A stretch of DNA of 64,000 nt from Salinicoccus sediminis (GTDB lineage: Bacteria > Bacillota > Bacilli > Staphylococcales > Salinicoccaceae), in the NCBI RefSeq assembly GCF_000986795.1, contig NZ_LAYZ01000004.1, positions 1 through 64,000 of the forward strand, read 5' to 3'. Position 1 is the stretch's first letter; each line of letters starts with the position of its first letter. The notes beneath the pieces are model-generated. The model did no database searches. It was given only the letters and a program-made list of their open reading frames with translations, and had not been told where the DNA came from. Of this stretch, positions 52,847 through 61,363 are shown in pieces. The translations under genes were made by a program, and so were the position numbers.

Positions 52847-54187
52847 TTATTCCTCGTCATCATCCGTGTTATCCGAATCCTGACGGTTATGATCTTTCAG
52901 CAATGCGACCTGCTTGATGAGGTGGTTTTCCATATCAAGCACGATCCACTTGTCGTTTTCTGTGTTTACATAGTCATCGACTTCGATGTCTGTGTTGATG
53001 CTCTGTATCCAGCCGCCGATTGTATCGATGTCTTCGCTCTTGTCGAATGTGATGTCGAATTTCTCTTCCAGGTCATCGAGCAGCACGCGGCCGTTGATGT
53101 GGTAGATGTTATCTTCGACTTTGACCAGTTCGGGTTCTTCGTCTTCATCGAACTCATCCCGGATTTCGCCGACGATCTCCTCAAGGATGTCCTCCATCGT
53201 TATCATGCCTGCCGTGCCGCCGTATTCATCTATGATGAGTGCGATATGGACGCGCTCTCTCTGCATTTTGACGAGTGCATCGCTGATGCGTGACACTTCT
53301 GTGATGAGCGGCAGCTCGTGCATGTATTCTTCCGGTGTGACGTCTTCATCGGATACGTGGTTGGTAAGGAACTCCCTTACATTGATGAAGCCGAGGATCT
53401 GGTCTTTGTCGCCGGTTGAATCGGTGACGGGATACCTTGTGAAGTTATGCTCCTTGACGGTTTCAAGGACGTCATCGATGTTCACCGGATCTGTCAGGGT
53501 GATCATCTGTGTTCTCGGCACCATGATGTCTTTGGCCAGTCTTTCGTCGAATGAGAAGATGTTCTGCATGTATGCGAGTTCCGTCTGGTTGATTTCCCCG
53601 CTCTGATAGCTCTGGGTCATGATGATCTTGAGCTCATCTTCTGAGTGGGCCTGTTCTGTCGGCACGTCTTTGAAGCCGATGATCCTGAGCAGCAGTCTGG
53701 ATGTACCGTTCATGGACCAGATGAGCGGCTTCATGATGACACCAAAGAAATACAGCGGTCCTGAAAATGCCATGGCCATCTTTTCTGCGTACTGTATGGC
53801 GACGGTCTTTGGCGCAAGTTCACCGACGACGACGTGTATGAACGTCACGATGAAAAATGCAGCCGCTACAGTGAACACTGTATTGAGTTCCTGCGGCAGG
53901 CCGAAGAACGAAAACAGGGGATGCAGAATGACTTCGAATGTCGATTCACCGATCCACCCGAGTCCAAGGGCTGTCACTGTGATCCCGAGCTGGCAGGCGG
54001 ACAGGTAATAGTCCAGCTTTGCGGTCATCCCCTGCACACGCTTTGCCGGCCTGCTCCCTTCCTCCACAAGGTGGTCTATGCGTGACTTCCTTGACTTTAC
54101 CAATGAAAATTCAGAGCCTACAAAGAGCATTGTAAGCAGTATGAGCAATGTAAATAATACTAAATTTATTAAAGTGGATATGTCCAA
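52847..54187 (-). CDS. CNNM/CorC-family transporter (MpfA-like)
   Basis: The 446-residue membrane protein has an N-terminal DUF21 domain with four helices (residues 1-190: LFVGSEFSLVKSR, GWIGESTFEV, VVGELAPKTVAIQ). A CBS pair (about 205-330) contains IMVPRTQM, and a C-terminal CorC_HlyC domain (about 345-430) has HINGRVLLDDLEEKF. Staphylococcal and Bacillus relatives export magnesium. The start is TTG at 54187. Its Shine-Dalgarno GGAGGTGA is 24 bases away, with an 18-base palindrome between the two. The last residues are acidic (DNTDDDEE). Confidence 0.92.
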   Translation of the reverse strand: MDISTLINLVLFTLLILLTMLFVGSEFSLVKSRKSRIDHLVEEGSRPAKRVQGMTAKLDYYLSACQLGITVTALGLGWIGESTFEVILHPLFSFFGLPQELNTVFTVAAAFFIVTFIHVVVGELAPKTVAIQYAEKMAMAFSGPLYFFGVIMKPLIWSMNGTSRLLLRIIGFKDVPTEQAHSEDELKIIMTQSYQSGEINQTELAYMQNIFSFDERLAKDIMVPRTQMITLTDPVNIDDVLETVKEHNFTRYPVTDSTGDKDQILGFINVREFLTNHVSDEDVTPEEYMHELPLITEVSRISDALVKMQRERVHIALIIDEYGGTAGMITMEDILEEIVGEIRDEFDEDEEPELVKVEDNIYHINGRVLLDDLEEKFDITFDKSEDIDTIGGWIQSINTDIEVDDYVNTENDKWIVLDMENHLIKQVALLKDHNRQDSDNTDDDEE

Positions 54188-54371
54188 TTAGTTCCCTTTA
54201 TATAAAGGGATTCACCTCCGGTAATTTTGACTACAATTTTCCATAAAAGCGCTTTCTACTCTGACTTCTGTCCTGCTGTCAATATTGCGCATCAACACTT
54301 GATTCTGCATATCAGCTTTCAAATTCGCCTTCCCAATTGTAGTCACCTCCACTTTTGCCATAATAATTAAG
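54188..54371 (-). ncRNA. Structured leader of the corC gene (candidate regulatory RNA)
   Basis: TGACTACAATT (minus strand, 54345-54335) pairs perfectly with AATTGTAGTCA (54238-54228), enclosing about 96 bases that include the palindrome-like GAAAGCGCTTTT. GGAGGTGA motifs occur both at the 5' arm and near 54213-54220. The second is followed by the perfect palindrome 54193-54210, then ACTAA and the TTG start. A -10 TAGAAT/TATGAT lies near 54376-54385. I recognise none of the M-box, yybP-ykoY or T-box landmarks. Confidence 0.5.
54193..54210. repeat. 18-bp perfect palindrome between ribosome site and TTG start of corC
   Basis: TCCCTTTATATAAAGGGA can fold as a 7-bp hairpin. Folded, it leaves 9 bases between GGAGG and the TTG codon; unfolded, the distance is 27. 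Confidence 0.85.
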
Positions 54372-54442
54372 GGTATTCTATCATAATTTCATGCACTTTT
54401 ACCACCTATATACATAACATTCATAAATATTTCATGGATGAA

Positions 54443-54468
54443 AAAGATCCGGCCGCCACCGGATCTTT
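54443..54468 (-). terminator. Terminator after the second degV gene
   Basis: A perfect 10-bp stem (54443-54452 with 54459-54468) is followed on the minus strand by TTCATCC, with T residues at the stem base. It sits three bases past the degV stop. Confidence 0.85.
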
Positions 54469-54471
54469 GAG

Positions 54472-55323
54472 TCAGTATCCTTTTATGAATCCAAACCCGA
54501 CTGTACCATGTCCGGTATGCACACCAGCAACCGGGACAAGCGGTTCTACGATGAGTTCCAGGTTTTCAAGACGGGATTCGATGCGCTCTTTCCAGTCATG
54601 GATCAGCGATTCATTGCCCGCATGGACAATGGCGAGCGTACGCACTGCATCTTCTTTCACATGCTCTTCCAGACTGTTCATCACGGCGTTGATGAGTTTC
54701 TTTTTCGTACGGACCTTTTCACCGACGATGACTTTGCCGTCTTCAAACATCAGTTTCAGATGGATATTAAGGAGCGACGCCAGCATGGACTGTGAGGCGG
54801 ATACACGCCCGCTCTTCCTCAGCTGGCCGAAACTCTGTGGGAGCAGATACAGTTGTGCCTGTTGCGCCATATCCTTCACTCTCTGTACCACACCAGGCAG
54901 AGATTCGCCGGAACTGCGCGCTTCGACTACGGTATCTATCATTTTTCCGAGCGGATAGCTTCCGATGCGTGAATCTATAACGTGCAATGTCTTTTGGACC
55001 TCGGCCGAAGCGCTGAGCGAACTCTGGTATGTGCCGGTAAGTTCGCTTGAAGCATGGATCGCCACGATGGAGTCGTACGCCTCATCCTTATCGAGTGATT
55101 CATATACTTCCATGAACTCACCGAACAGGGGCTGCGATGTCTTCGCCCCCTCCCCGCTGTCTTTCAGCATGTCATAGATCTCACCTGTCGTTGCATCAGC
55201 ACCTTCCCTGTAGGCTTTTCCGTCAATGATCACTGACATCGGCAGCACCCTGATATCATGCCGGTCGATATATTCCTTTGACAGACCCGCGGCAGAATCT
55301 GTAACAATTGCGATTCTATTCAT
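54472..55323 (-). CDS. DegV-family fatty-acid-binding protein (second copy)
   Basis: The 283-residue DegV protein has VTDSAAGLSKEYID, the TSQPLFGEF loop, RTKKKLINAV, and the pocket region AGVHTGHGTVGFGF. It shares the fold and key residues with the FakB1-like protein at 20097-20969 but is clearly diverged. A FakB2 role (different acyl preference) is possible by analogy with S. aureus, but there is no synteny to support it. It is transcribed alone between corC and cydC. Confidence 0.85.
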   Translation of the reverse strand: MNRIAIVTDSAAGLSKEYIDRHDIRVLPMSVIIDGKAYREGADATTGEIYDMLKDSGEGAKTSQPLFGEFMEVYESLDKDEAYDSIVAIHASSELTGTYQSSLSASAEVQKTLHVIDSRIGSYPLGKMIDTVVEARSSGESLPGVVQRVKDMAQQAQLYLLPQSFGQLRKSGRVSASQSMLASLLNIHLKLMFEDGKVIVGEKVRTKKKLINAVMNSLEEHVKEDAVRTLAIVHAGNESLIHDWKERIESRLENLELIVEPLVPVAGVHTGHGTVGFGFIKGY

Positions 55324-55386
55324 TAAATCACTCTTTCCGAAATCATTCTGATTTACTCCAAGTTTAGCATTTAAGGCTTCCGTTTA

Positions 55387-57003
55387 CTATAATTTATCGG
55401 CATACCGCATGACAGCCTCATATACGGCACCCCCGCGGACCATCAGACTGCTGTAGTCCCCGGATTCGATGATGCGGCCCTCTTCCATATAATGGATCTG
55501 GTCGAATTCATCCAGTCTGCTGAGGTCATGGGTACTGACGATGACGGTATCCTGCGTCATTATACGGTCCCAGATCTTCTGTTTCAGCCTGTCGTCGAGG
55601 CGCGCGGTCGGTTCATCCATGATCCACCATTTCTGGTTTTCCACCATCATGCGGATGAAATGAAGCCGCTTCTCCTCGCCGCCCGAGAGCATGCCTGTAT
55701 GGGTGATCATCGTCTCCGGTGCATAATATGCCATCTCCAGCGTTTCGAGATGATGCCGTATGGTTCCGGGGGAGGCTTCCATATGGCCGAACATCGTGAT
55801 GTTGTCTTCTACAGTGGCATTGTAGAAATCGAGGTGCTGGGGCATGATCGATGCATCCCGCCGGATTGTGCCTGCCTTTTCGCCGCCCCCTTTGTAAATA
55901 TGGACACTGCCGCCACCCTCTATGATGCTGTTAAGGAGCGTCGTCTTGCCCGATCCGCTGCTGCCGATGACTGCGTGTTTCCGCCCTGCGTCAAAAACGG
56001 CAGTGACATCCTTCAACACATCAGCGGCCGTGCCCCGGTATTTATAACGGAGATCTTTTATATATATCCTTCCGATGCCTTCCGATGCCTCCGTTGCAGG
56101 ATCCGGGGTGGTACCTTGGGCATCCAGTTCCCCGACTGCATCTTTCACTGTACGATAGCTGCTTGCCGGCTGCATGACAGGGACCACCTGGTCGAAGTAG
56201 CTCAGTGCGAGCAGCATGACCATAGGAACGAGCATTGGTGTTTCCCGGTACATGATGAAGATGATCAGGGTCAGTACGGCAATTTGGATGATATTCGCAG
56301 CAAGGACCATCAGGCTGTCAAATAGGTCCTGACGGTCTTCACTATGCCTGATCCGGGACAGATAGCCGTCCAGCTTCGTTTTATGGCTTTTTGCCTTTTT
56401 TGTCACGAACAGGTCGGTATAGTCATGGATATAGTGATAGAGCTTCATATAGAATGTGCTGTCCGTCTCCTCCCTCTGTTTGGCTTCCTTATAGTTCAGC
56501 CTTTCAAAAAGCTTCGGAACCGCGAAAAGGAGCAGGATCGATGCTGCCGTCATCAGGAGCACGCTCTCAATATTGATATAGAAGGCGAGCATGATGAGGA
56601 TGAGCGTGAGCAGCGCTGCTGTGATATACGGATAGATGATCCTGATGTAGTAGTCTTCCACGCGGTCGAAGTGCTGGTTCAGCCGCTGGATGAACCTGGC
56701 GCTGTGCGTGTCTTCATCGAGTGCAAGGGACTTCCTGAAATAGTTCAGGCGGAGCCTGCCGATCATCTGGAATGTCGCTTCGTGTGACAGAAGCCTTTCG
56801 ATATACCTGAAGGCCCCTTTCATCATGCCGAACAGCTTGATGACCGCAATGATCAGTATGATGACGAAAAACGGCGGCTCGAAGAAACTCAGACTGATCA
56901 TATAGCCGCTGAGGCCGAACAGCGCCACACCGACGAGTCCGCCGGCGAGACCGAGCAGGATGCTGTAGAAAATCTGTTTCCTTTCACCTGTAAGATATCC
57001 CAT
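55387..57003 (-). CDS. cydC: Thiol reductant ABC exporter subunit CydC
   Basis: The 538-residue ABC half-transporter has six membrane helices (residues 10-310) and a C-terminal ATPase with Walker A IGSSGSGKTTL, signature MLSGGEEKRLHF, and Walker B WWIMDEPTARLD. CydCD exports glutathione or cysteine-type reductants needed for cytochrome bd assembly in E. coli; in a bacillithiol organism the substrate is open. The start overlaps the cydD stop by one base (TGATG). No cydAB is in the window. Confidence 0.9.
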   Translation of the reverse strand: MGYLTGERKQIFYSILLGLAGGLVGVALFGLSGYMISLSFFEPPFFVIILIIAVIKLFGMMKGAFRYIERLLSHEATFQMIGRLRLNYFRKSLALDEDTHSARFIQRLNQHFDRVEDYYIRIIYPYITAALLTLILIMLAFYINIESVLLMTAASILLLFAVPKLFERLNYKEAKQREETDSTFYMKLYHYIHDYTDLFVTKKAKSHKTKLDGYLSRIRHSEDRQDLFDSLMVLAANIIQIAVLTLIIFIMYRETPMLVPMVMLLALSYFDQVVPVMQPASSYRTVKDAVGELDAQGTTPDPATEASEGIGRIYIKDLRYKYRGTAADVLKDVTAVFDAGRKHAVIGSSGSGKTTLLNSIIEGGGSVHIYKGGGEKAGTIRRDASIMPQHLDFYNATVEDNITMFGHMEASPGTIRHHLETLEMAYYAPETMITHTGMLSGGEEKRLHFIRMMVENQKWWIMDEPTARLDDRLKQKIWDRIMTQDTVIVSTHDLSRLDEFDQIHYMEEGRIIESGDYSSLMVRGGAVYEAVMRYADKL

Positions 57004-58574
57004 CAGTATCCTCCTTCCTGCGGCACGATACGCCCGCCGCTCAAGGTGTAATGCCGGTCGGCTATCTTCAGCAGCTGCCTGCGGTGGACGACGGCAATGA
57101 CTGCAGCGTCCTGTTTGAGTTTTTCGAGGTGTTCCATGACGAGCTGTTCGGTTTTGGCGTCCAGGAACTCGGTGGGTTCATCCATCAGGATGATTCCCGG
57201 CCGCCGGATCAGCACCCGCGCCATTTTAAGCCGGACGATTTCACCGCCGGACAGCGGGATGCTGTGGTTCACAATCCGCGTATGGATGCCCTCATCGAGG
57301 TTATTGATGCTTTTTGCCATGCCGAGTTCATCAAGTATGGCCGAAACCTCCGCCTCTTCGTAATTACCTTCTGACACATAATCATATATGGTGGTATCCG
57401 AAAAATACACCTGGTCGGATATATAGCCGATATCATCACTCCCGACGCACACTTCACCTTCTGCCGGACGGTGCAGTCCCAGAATGGTCCTGAGCAGTGT
57501 CGTCTTGCCTATGCCCGAGGGACCCGTAATCGCCGTGAACCCGGTGGAGGGCACTCTCATGTCCGTCTGGGCAAGGAAATTGGTGTCACCGTGTCCGATG
57601 CTGATGTTCTTCAGTTCCACAGCATCATCACCCGTCCCGATCAGTCGGTAATCCGTTTCCGGGCTCTCCTTTTCGAGCCATTCCGCGATCACTTCCAGAT
57701 GCCCCTGCGCGAGCTTGCCGTTGTGGAATTCTATGCCGAGCACTTTCAGCGCATTATAAAACTCCGGGGCGAGCAGCAGCGTAAAGAACGCTGCGTAGAA
57801 AGTGATGCTTTCGAAGATGATGATCTCGAGACCCACCTCAAGTGCAATCAGCCCGATGCCAAGTATCGTGATGAACTCGAGCATCAGGGTGGACTGGAAG
57901 GCATACTTCAAAATGGCCATCGTGTCTTTGACATACCGTTCATTGAACGCCTTTAGGCGGTCCGCCACGGTCTGTCCCGACTGCGTATTCCTCACCGTGT
58001 TCTTCCCGCGGATCAGGTTGAGGAATAAAGTCCCGAGCGCATCGAACTGGGTGGCACGGTCTTTTGATTCGTCCGCAGTCCTGAGCCCGACCAGCACATA
58101 GTACAGCGGCACAAAGGGTGCGGTGAAGAGCATGATGAAAGCCGCGGCCCTGTGGATGAAGAACATGGCGATGATGATGGCACAAAGCCGCACCATGGTC
58201 TGGGTGATCGTCGGGATGAACACCTTCTCGAACGGACGGTATTTTTCAAGGTGCACAAAGACGGCATTCATCATGGATTCTGAATATTTCATGGTACTGT
58301 CGTCAATTTTCCCGAGCACCTTCTGCCCGAGCCTTTCAATACGCGCATTCGCCGTCCGTCTGCTCACAATCCTGTACAGAAACGTAAGGAGGGCAGACAG
58401 CACAAAGAAGACGGCCATCCACACGACATCGGCTGTCCGGGGAGCATTGCCCCCGATCACGATATCCGACAGCACCTCTGAAATATTATGCCCGAATAAT
58501 ATGAACGCACTGACGGCGCCGAGGCATATCAGCACATACAGTGCCAGTTGTCTTACGGGTATATTGATTTTCAT
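57003..58574 (-). CDS. cydD: Thiol reductant ABC exporter subunit CydD
   Basis: The 523-residue ABC half-transporter has an N-terminal six-helix domain and FNLIRGKNT-type coupling segment LFLNLIRGKNTVRN. The ATPase has Walker A ITGPSGIGKTTLL, signature LSGGEIVRLKMA, and Walker B GIILMDEPTEFLD. GAAAGGA stands before ATG 58574. It forms a two-gene operon with cydC, behind the moaA terminator. Confidence 0.9.
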   Translation of the reverse strand: MKINIPVRQLALYVLICLGAVSAFILFGHNISEVLSDIVIGGNAPRTADVVWMAVFFVLSALLTFLYRIVSRRTANARIERLGQKVLGKIDDSTMKYSESMMNAVFVHLEKYRPFEKVFIPTITQTMVRLCAIIIAMFFIHRAAAFIMLFTAPFVPLYYVLVGLRTADESKDRATQFDALGTLFLNLIRGKNTVRNTQSGQTVADRLKAFNERYVKDTMAILKYAFQSTLMLEFITILGIGLIALEVGLEIIIFESITFYAAFFTLLLAPEFYNALKVLGIEFHNGKLAQGHLEVIAEWLEKESPETDYRLIGTGDDAVELKNISIGHGDTNFLAQTDMRVPSTGFTAITGPSGIGKTTLLRTILGLHRPAEGEVCVGSDDIGYISDQVYFSDTTIYDYVSEGNYEEAEVSAILDELGMAKSINNLDEGIHTRIVNHSIPLSGGEIVRLKMARVLIRRPGIILMDEPTEFLDAKTEQLVMEHLEKLKQDAAVIAVVHRRQLLKIADRHYTLSGGRIVPQEGGY

Positions 58575-58596
58575 AACATTCCTTTCCAGTTACAAA

Positions 58597-58620
58597 AAAC
58601 GTGAAGTTGCCTCCACGTTT
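58597..58620 (-). terminator. Terminator after moaA
   Basis: A 7-bp stem AAACGTG/CACGTTT extended by weaker inner pairs is followed on the minus strand by TTTTTTG. It overlaps the last base of the moaA stop codon. Confidence 0.7.
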
Positions 58621-59641
58621 ATCCCCCGATATAACTCATATTGATTTTTTTGCGTTGTCTGCGGCGTTCTGCGGTGATCTCCGTCCGCAGATCGGAATAG
58701 CGGTCATCCCTTTTGTTCCATACACCTGTCAGCGTTTCTTTGAGCCGACGATCGGATATCCCTTCCCTGAGCAGCGTCCGTATATCGAAACCGTCAGTTG
58801 CAAACAGGCAGCCATAGAATTTGCCGTCGGATGACAGCCGTGCCCGTGTGCAGGTTGAACAGAAGCTCTCTGAAACACTTGTGATGAAGCCCAGGCGGGA
58901 CTCTGCATCCCTGTGTCGGTAAACTTTCGCCACCTCGCCGAAATACGCCGGCTCAAGCGGTTCCAGGTCGAATTCGCCCTGCAGTGTTTCAAGTATCTCT
59001 TTTTTTGTCACTACTTTATCGAAGTTCCAGCCGTTGTCATTTCCGACATCCATGAATTCTATGAAACGGAGCGTTACCGGCAGCGTTTTGAAGAAGCGTG
59101 CCATCGGCAGTATTTCATGTTCGTTCAGCCCCTTTTGCACGACCATGTTGATCTTTATCTTAAAGCCGATGGATATCGCATATTCTATCTGTTCTATGAT
59201 GCGTGATGTCCCGATGCCCCGGTCGTTGATCTCACCGAACAGCTGGTCATCCATTGCATCCAGGCTGATGTTCAGGCGCCTCAGCCCTGCGTCATACAGT
59301 TTCTGTCCGTGCTTTTTCAACAGCATGCCGTTGGTCGTCATGCCGATATCTTCGATTCCCGGGATGCCGGCAAGTTTTGCAATCAGTTCATGGAGGTCTT
59401 TTCTGAGAAGCGGCTCACCGCCTGTGATCCTCAGTTTTTTCACACCGAGTTCCGCATATATACGGGCGATACGTTCCAGTTCTTCGAATGACAGGAGCTC
59501 CTCTCTTTTCATGAACTCAAAATCATCACCGAAAATCTCTTTCGGCATGCAGTACCTGCACCTGAAATTGCACCGGTCAGTGACCGATATGCGCAGATCC
59601 CTGATCGGTCTGCCGAATTTATCTGTAATTGATTCGACCAT
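58619..59641 (-). CDS. moaA: GTP 3',8-cyclase
   Basis: MoaA is the radical-SAM enzyme that, with MoaC, makes cyclic pyranopterin monophosphate from GTP. The 340-residue protein has the first cluster motif CNFRCRYC near residue 25 and TGGEPLLR. The second cluster is CSTC with a third cysteine in KFYGCLF. The C-terminal Gly-Gly (SYIGG) required for activity is present. It is last in the moeA-mobB-moaE-moaD-mobA-moaA run, 12 bases behind mobA. Confidence 0.97.
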   Translation of the reverse strand: MVESITDKFGRPIRDLRISVTDRCNFRCRYCMPKEIFGDDFEFMKREELLSFEELERIARIYAELGVKKLRITGGEPLLRKDLHELIAKLAGIPGIEDIGMTTNGMLLKKHGQKLYDAGLRRLNISLDAMDDQLFGEINDRGIGTSRIIEQIEYAISIGFKIKINMVVQKGLNEHEILPMARFFKTLPVTLRFIEFMDVGNDNGWNFDKVVTKKEILETLQGEFDLEPLEPAYFGEVAKVYRHRDAESRLGFITSVSESFCSTCTRARLSSDGKFYGCLFATDGFDIRTLLREGISDRRLKETLTGVWNKRDDRYSDLRTEITAERRRQRKKINMSYIGG

Positions 59642-59653
59642 AGCTTCCCCTCC

Positions 59654-60229
59654 CTAGAGGATGTCCATCCTCCGATTTATATTTACCAGTGCGTCCCCAT
59701 GCACTCCGTGCGCTGTTGCGTCGAGTGTTGCCGTTTGCCTGTTTTCAAAAAATGCACGCATGCTCAGTCTGTCCGTTTCAAGCTGTGTTCTCAGTGCTCC
59801 GGCGAGATCCGTCCCCTGATAGATGCCGATCAGAGGATGGATCTGCCCTGCTTCCTCAGTAAGTATGAGCGTCTCCTCATAAGCCTGTGCCACCCCGTGC
59901 AGTTTCAGAAGCCATCCGGCCGGCACATAGGGCGTATCGCACGAGACTACCATGAGCCTGCAGCCGGGGCGGTGTTTTGCGGCAGCATAGATTCCGCCGA
60001 GCGGGCCTTTATCCAGGAACCCGGGCAAGTCCGTCACTGTTTCGTAGCTGAATGAGCCGGCGAGCCTCCTGTTGGTGCTCACCATGATCTCCTTGACTGT
60101 GCCCGATTCCTTCATCGCCTCCGCAATATGTTCATACATCGGTTTCCCCCGAAGTTCATAAAGTGCCTTATCTTCACCGAATCTGGTGGAGTTCCCTCCC
60201 GCCAGGATCACTCCGACGGTTTTCATCAT
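59654..60229 (-). CDS. mobA: Molybdenum cofactor guanylyltransferase
   Basis: MobA adds GMP to molybdopterin to give the MGD cofactor of bacterial nitrate reductases and formate dehydrogenases. The 191-residue nucleotidyltransferase begins VGVILAGGNSTRFGEDKAL. TDLPGFLDKGPLGGI and VVSCDTPYVPAGWL follow. The start overlaps the moaD stop (ATGA). Its presence points to MGD-type enzymes elsewhere in the genome. Confidence 0.95.
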   Translation of the reverse strand: MMKTVGVILAGGNSTRFGEDKALYELRGKPMYEHIAEAMKESGTVKEIMVSTNRRLAGSFSYETVTDLPGFLDKGPLGGIYAAAKHRPGCRLMVVSCDTPYVPAGWLLKLHGVAQAYEETLILTEEAGQIHPLIGIYQGTDLAGALRTQLETDRLSMRAFFENRQTATLDATAHGVHGDALVNINRRMDIL

Positions 60230-60462
60230 CCGCCGCTCACAGGCGGGATCAGTGCCACTTCGTCAGCCGGTGAAATAATATGGGCATCTTTGACAAATGA
60301 TTCATTGCAGGCAATCTGGAACACATCTCCTGTTATCTGCGGAAATTCTTCATACATGAGTTTTCTCAGGTTCCCTGCCGTAATCGTTTCCTCAACAGGC
60401 AATGTGATGCGGCTGTTTCCGATCTTTTCCTTCAGGCCGGCAAAAAGCAGTACATTCATCAC
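60226..60462 (-). CDS. moaD: Molybdopterin synthase sulfur carrier subunit
   Basis: This is a 78-residue ubiquitin-like protein ending in PPVSGG. The C-terminal Gly-Gly is adenylated by MoeB and thiocarboxylated. The fold segments VLLFAGLKEKIGNS and EVALIPPV fit MoaD. It overlaps moaE and mobA by four bases on each side. Confidence 0.95.
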   Translation of the reverse strand: MMNVLLFAGLKEKIGNSRITLPVEETITAGNLRKLMYEEFPQITGDVFQIACNESFVKDAHIISPADEVALIPPVSGG

Positions 60463-60905
60463 TTATCCTCCTCCAGACTGGAATGATACCGGCGCGAATC
60501 CCCGATCCATTCTTCGCCGTCTTCCCATATTTCCTTTTTCCATATCGGTACAGTTTCCTTGATGCGCTCGATGGCATATTCATTGGCACGGTAGCTGTCC
60601 GCGCGGTGCGGAGCGCTCGTGACGATCACCACCGCGATGTCGGATATTTCAAGCTTGCCTGTGCGGTGGGCGATCGTCGTGATCACCCCCGGCCATCTTT
60701 CACCGATCTCCTCACCGATCTCTGCAAGTTTCTTCTCCGCCATCGGCTTGTAGGCTTCATAATCCAGATGGACGGTGCGCGTACCTTTGGTCCACTCCCG
60801 GACATGGCCTGTGAACATGCAGACCGCCCCCTGGCTCGCGTTGATTGTATATGAATGATATTTACTGATATCCAGCGGCTCTTCTGTAATTTCATATTGT
60901 TTCAT
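60459..60905 (-). CDS. moaE: Molybdopterin synthase catalytic subunit
   Basis: The 148-residue MoaE inserts two sulfurs into cPMP together with MoaD. Motifs are GAVCMFTGHVREWTKG, LDYEAYKPMAEKKL, HRTGKLEISD and the active-site lysine segment VPIWKKEIWEDG. It is coupled by four-base overlaps to mobB upstream and moaD downstream. Confidence 0.96.
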   Translation of the reverse strand: MKQYEITEEPLDISKYHSYTINASQGAVCMFTGHVREWTKGTRTVHLDYEAYKPMAEKKLAEIGEEIGERWPGVITTIAHRTGKLEISDIAVVIVTSAPHRADSYRANEYAIERIKETVPIWKKEIWEDGEEWIGDSRRYHSSLEEDK

Positions 60906-61363
60906 ATGTCAGAACTCCATTCCTTGAACCAATCCATTATTCTCTCTACATCATACCTTATATCAAAGGTCTTTAACACATTCTGAAGGCCGATATTATC
61001 AACATTTGTATGACCGTGCCGAAATGAATGGCTCAGAAAGATCTTGGGACAGCCAAGCGTTTTGTAGCCTTCGATCAGTACGCAGTCGACCCCTTGATTC
61101 TCAAGGTGTGCAAGCTGCTGCTTCAGATCGGGTGCCTCCCTTTTCACATGCATCGACATCCCGGGGGTGTTCAGTATGCTGTAGTCGGCGCCCGAGCGGG
61201 TGAAAGATTCACTGTCGGTCCTGCCTTCCATAACCACATCGTCATCATGGTGGTGTTTGATGACCGCGACTGTACGCCCCTCTGCTTTGAGGCTTTCAAC
61301 CATGCGGTTGACCACGGCCGTCTTCCCGGAATCTTTGTATCCTGTAATCTGCAGTATTTTCAT
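60902..61363 (-). CDS. mobB: Molybdopterin-guanine dinucleotide biosynthesis protein B
   Basis: The 153-residue P-loop protein has Walker A TGYKDSGKTAV at the N-terminus, IKHHHDDD and LIEGYKTLGCPKIF. MobB binds GTP and assists MobA in attaching the guanine nucleotide. It overlaps moeA and moaE by four bases. Confidence 0.93.
   Translation of the reverse strand: MKILQITGYKDSGKTAVVNRMVESLKAEGRTVAVIKHHHDDDVVMEGRTDSESFTRSGADYSILNTPGMSMHVKREAPDLKQQLAHLENQGVDCVLIEGYKTLGCPKIFLSHSFRHGHTNVDNIGLQNVLKTFDIRYDVERIMDWFKEWSSDI

Noticed and set aside
54240..54260. cre site around GAAAGCGCTTTT in the corC leader
   Set aside because: Lacks the flanking TG...CA positions; more likely a hairpin element of the leader.
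54212..54361. 49-codon frame (MAKVEVTTIGK...) in the corC leader
   Set aside because: No ribosome site before its ATG and it covers both arms of the long-range pairing; better read as structured RNA. A five-codon frame after the first GGAGGTGA is possible but unsupported.
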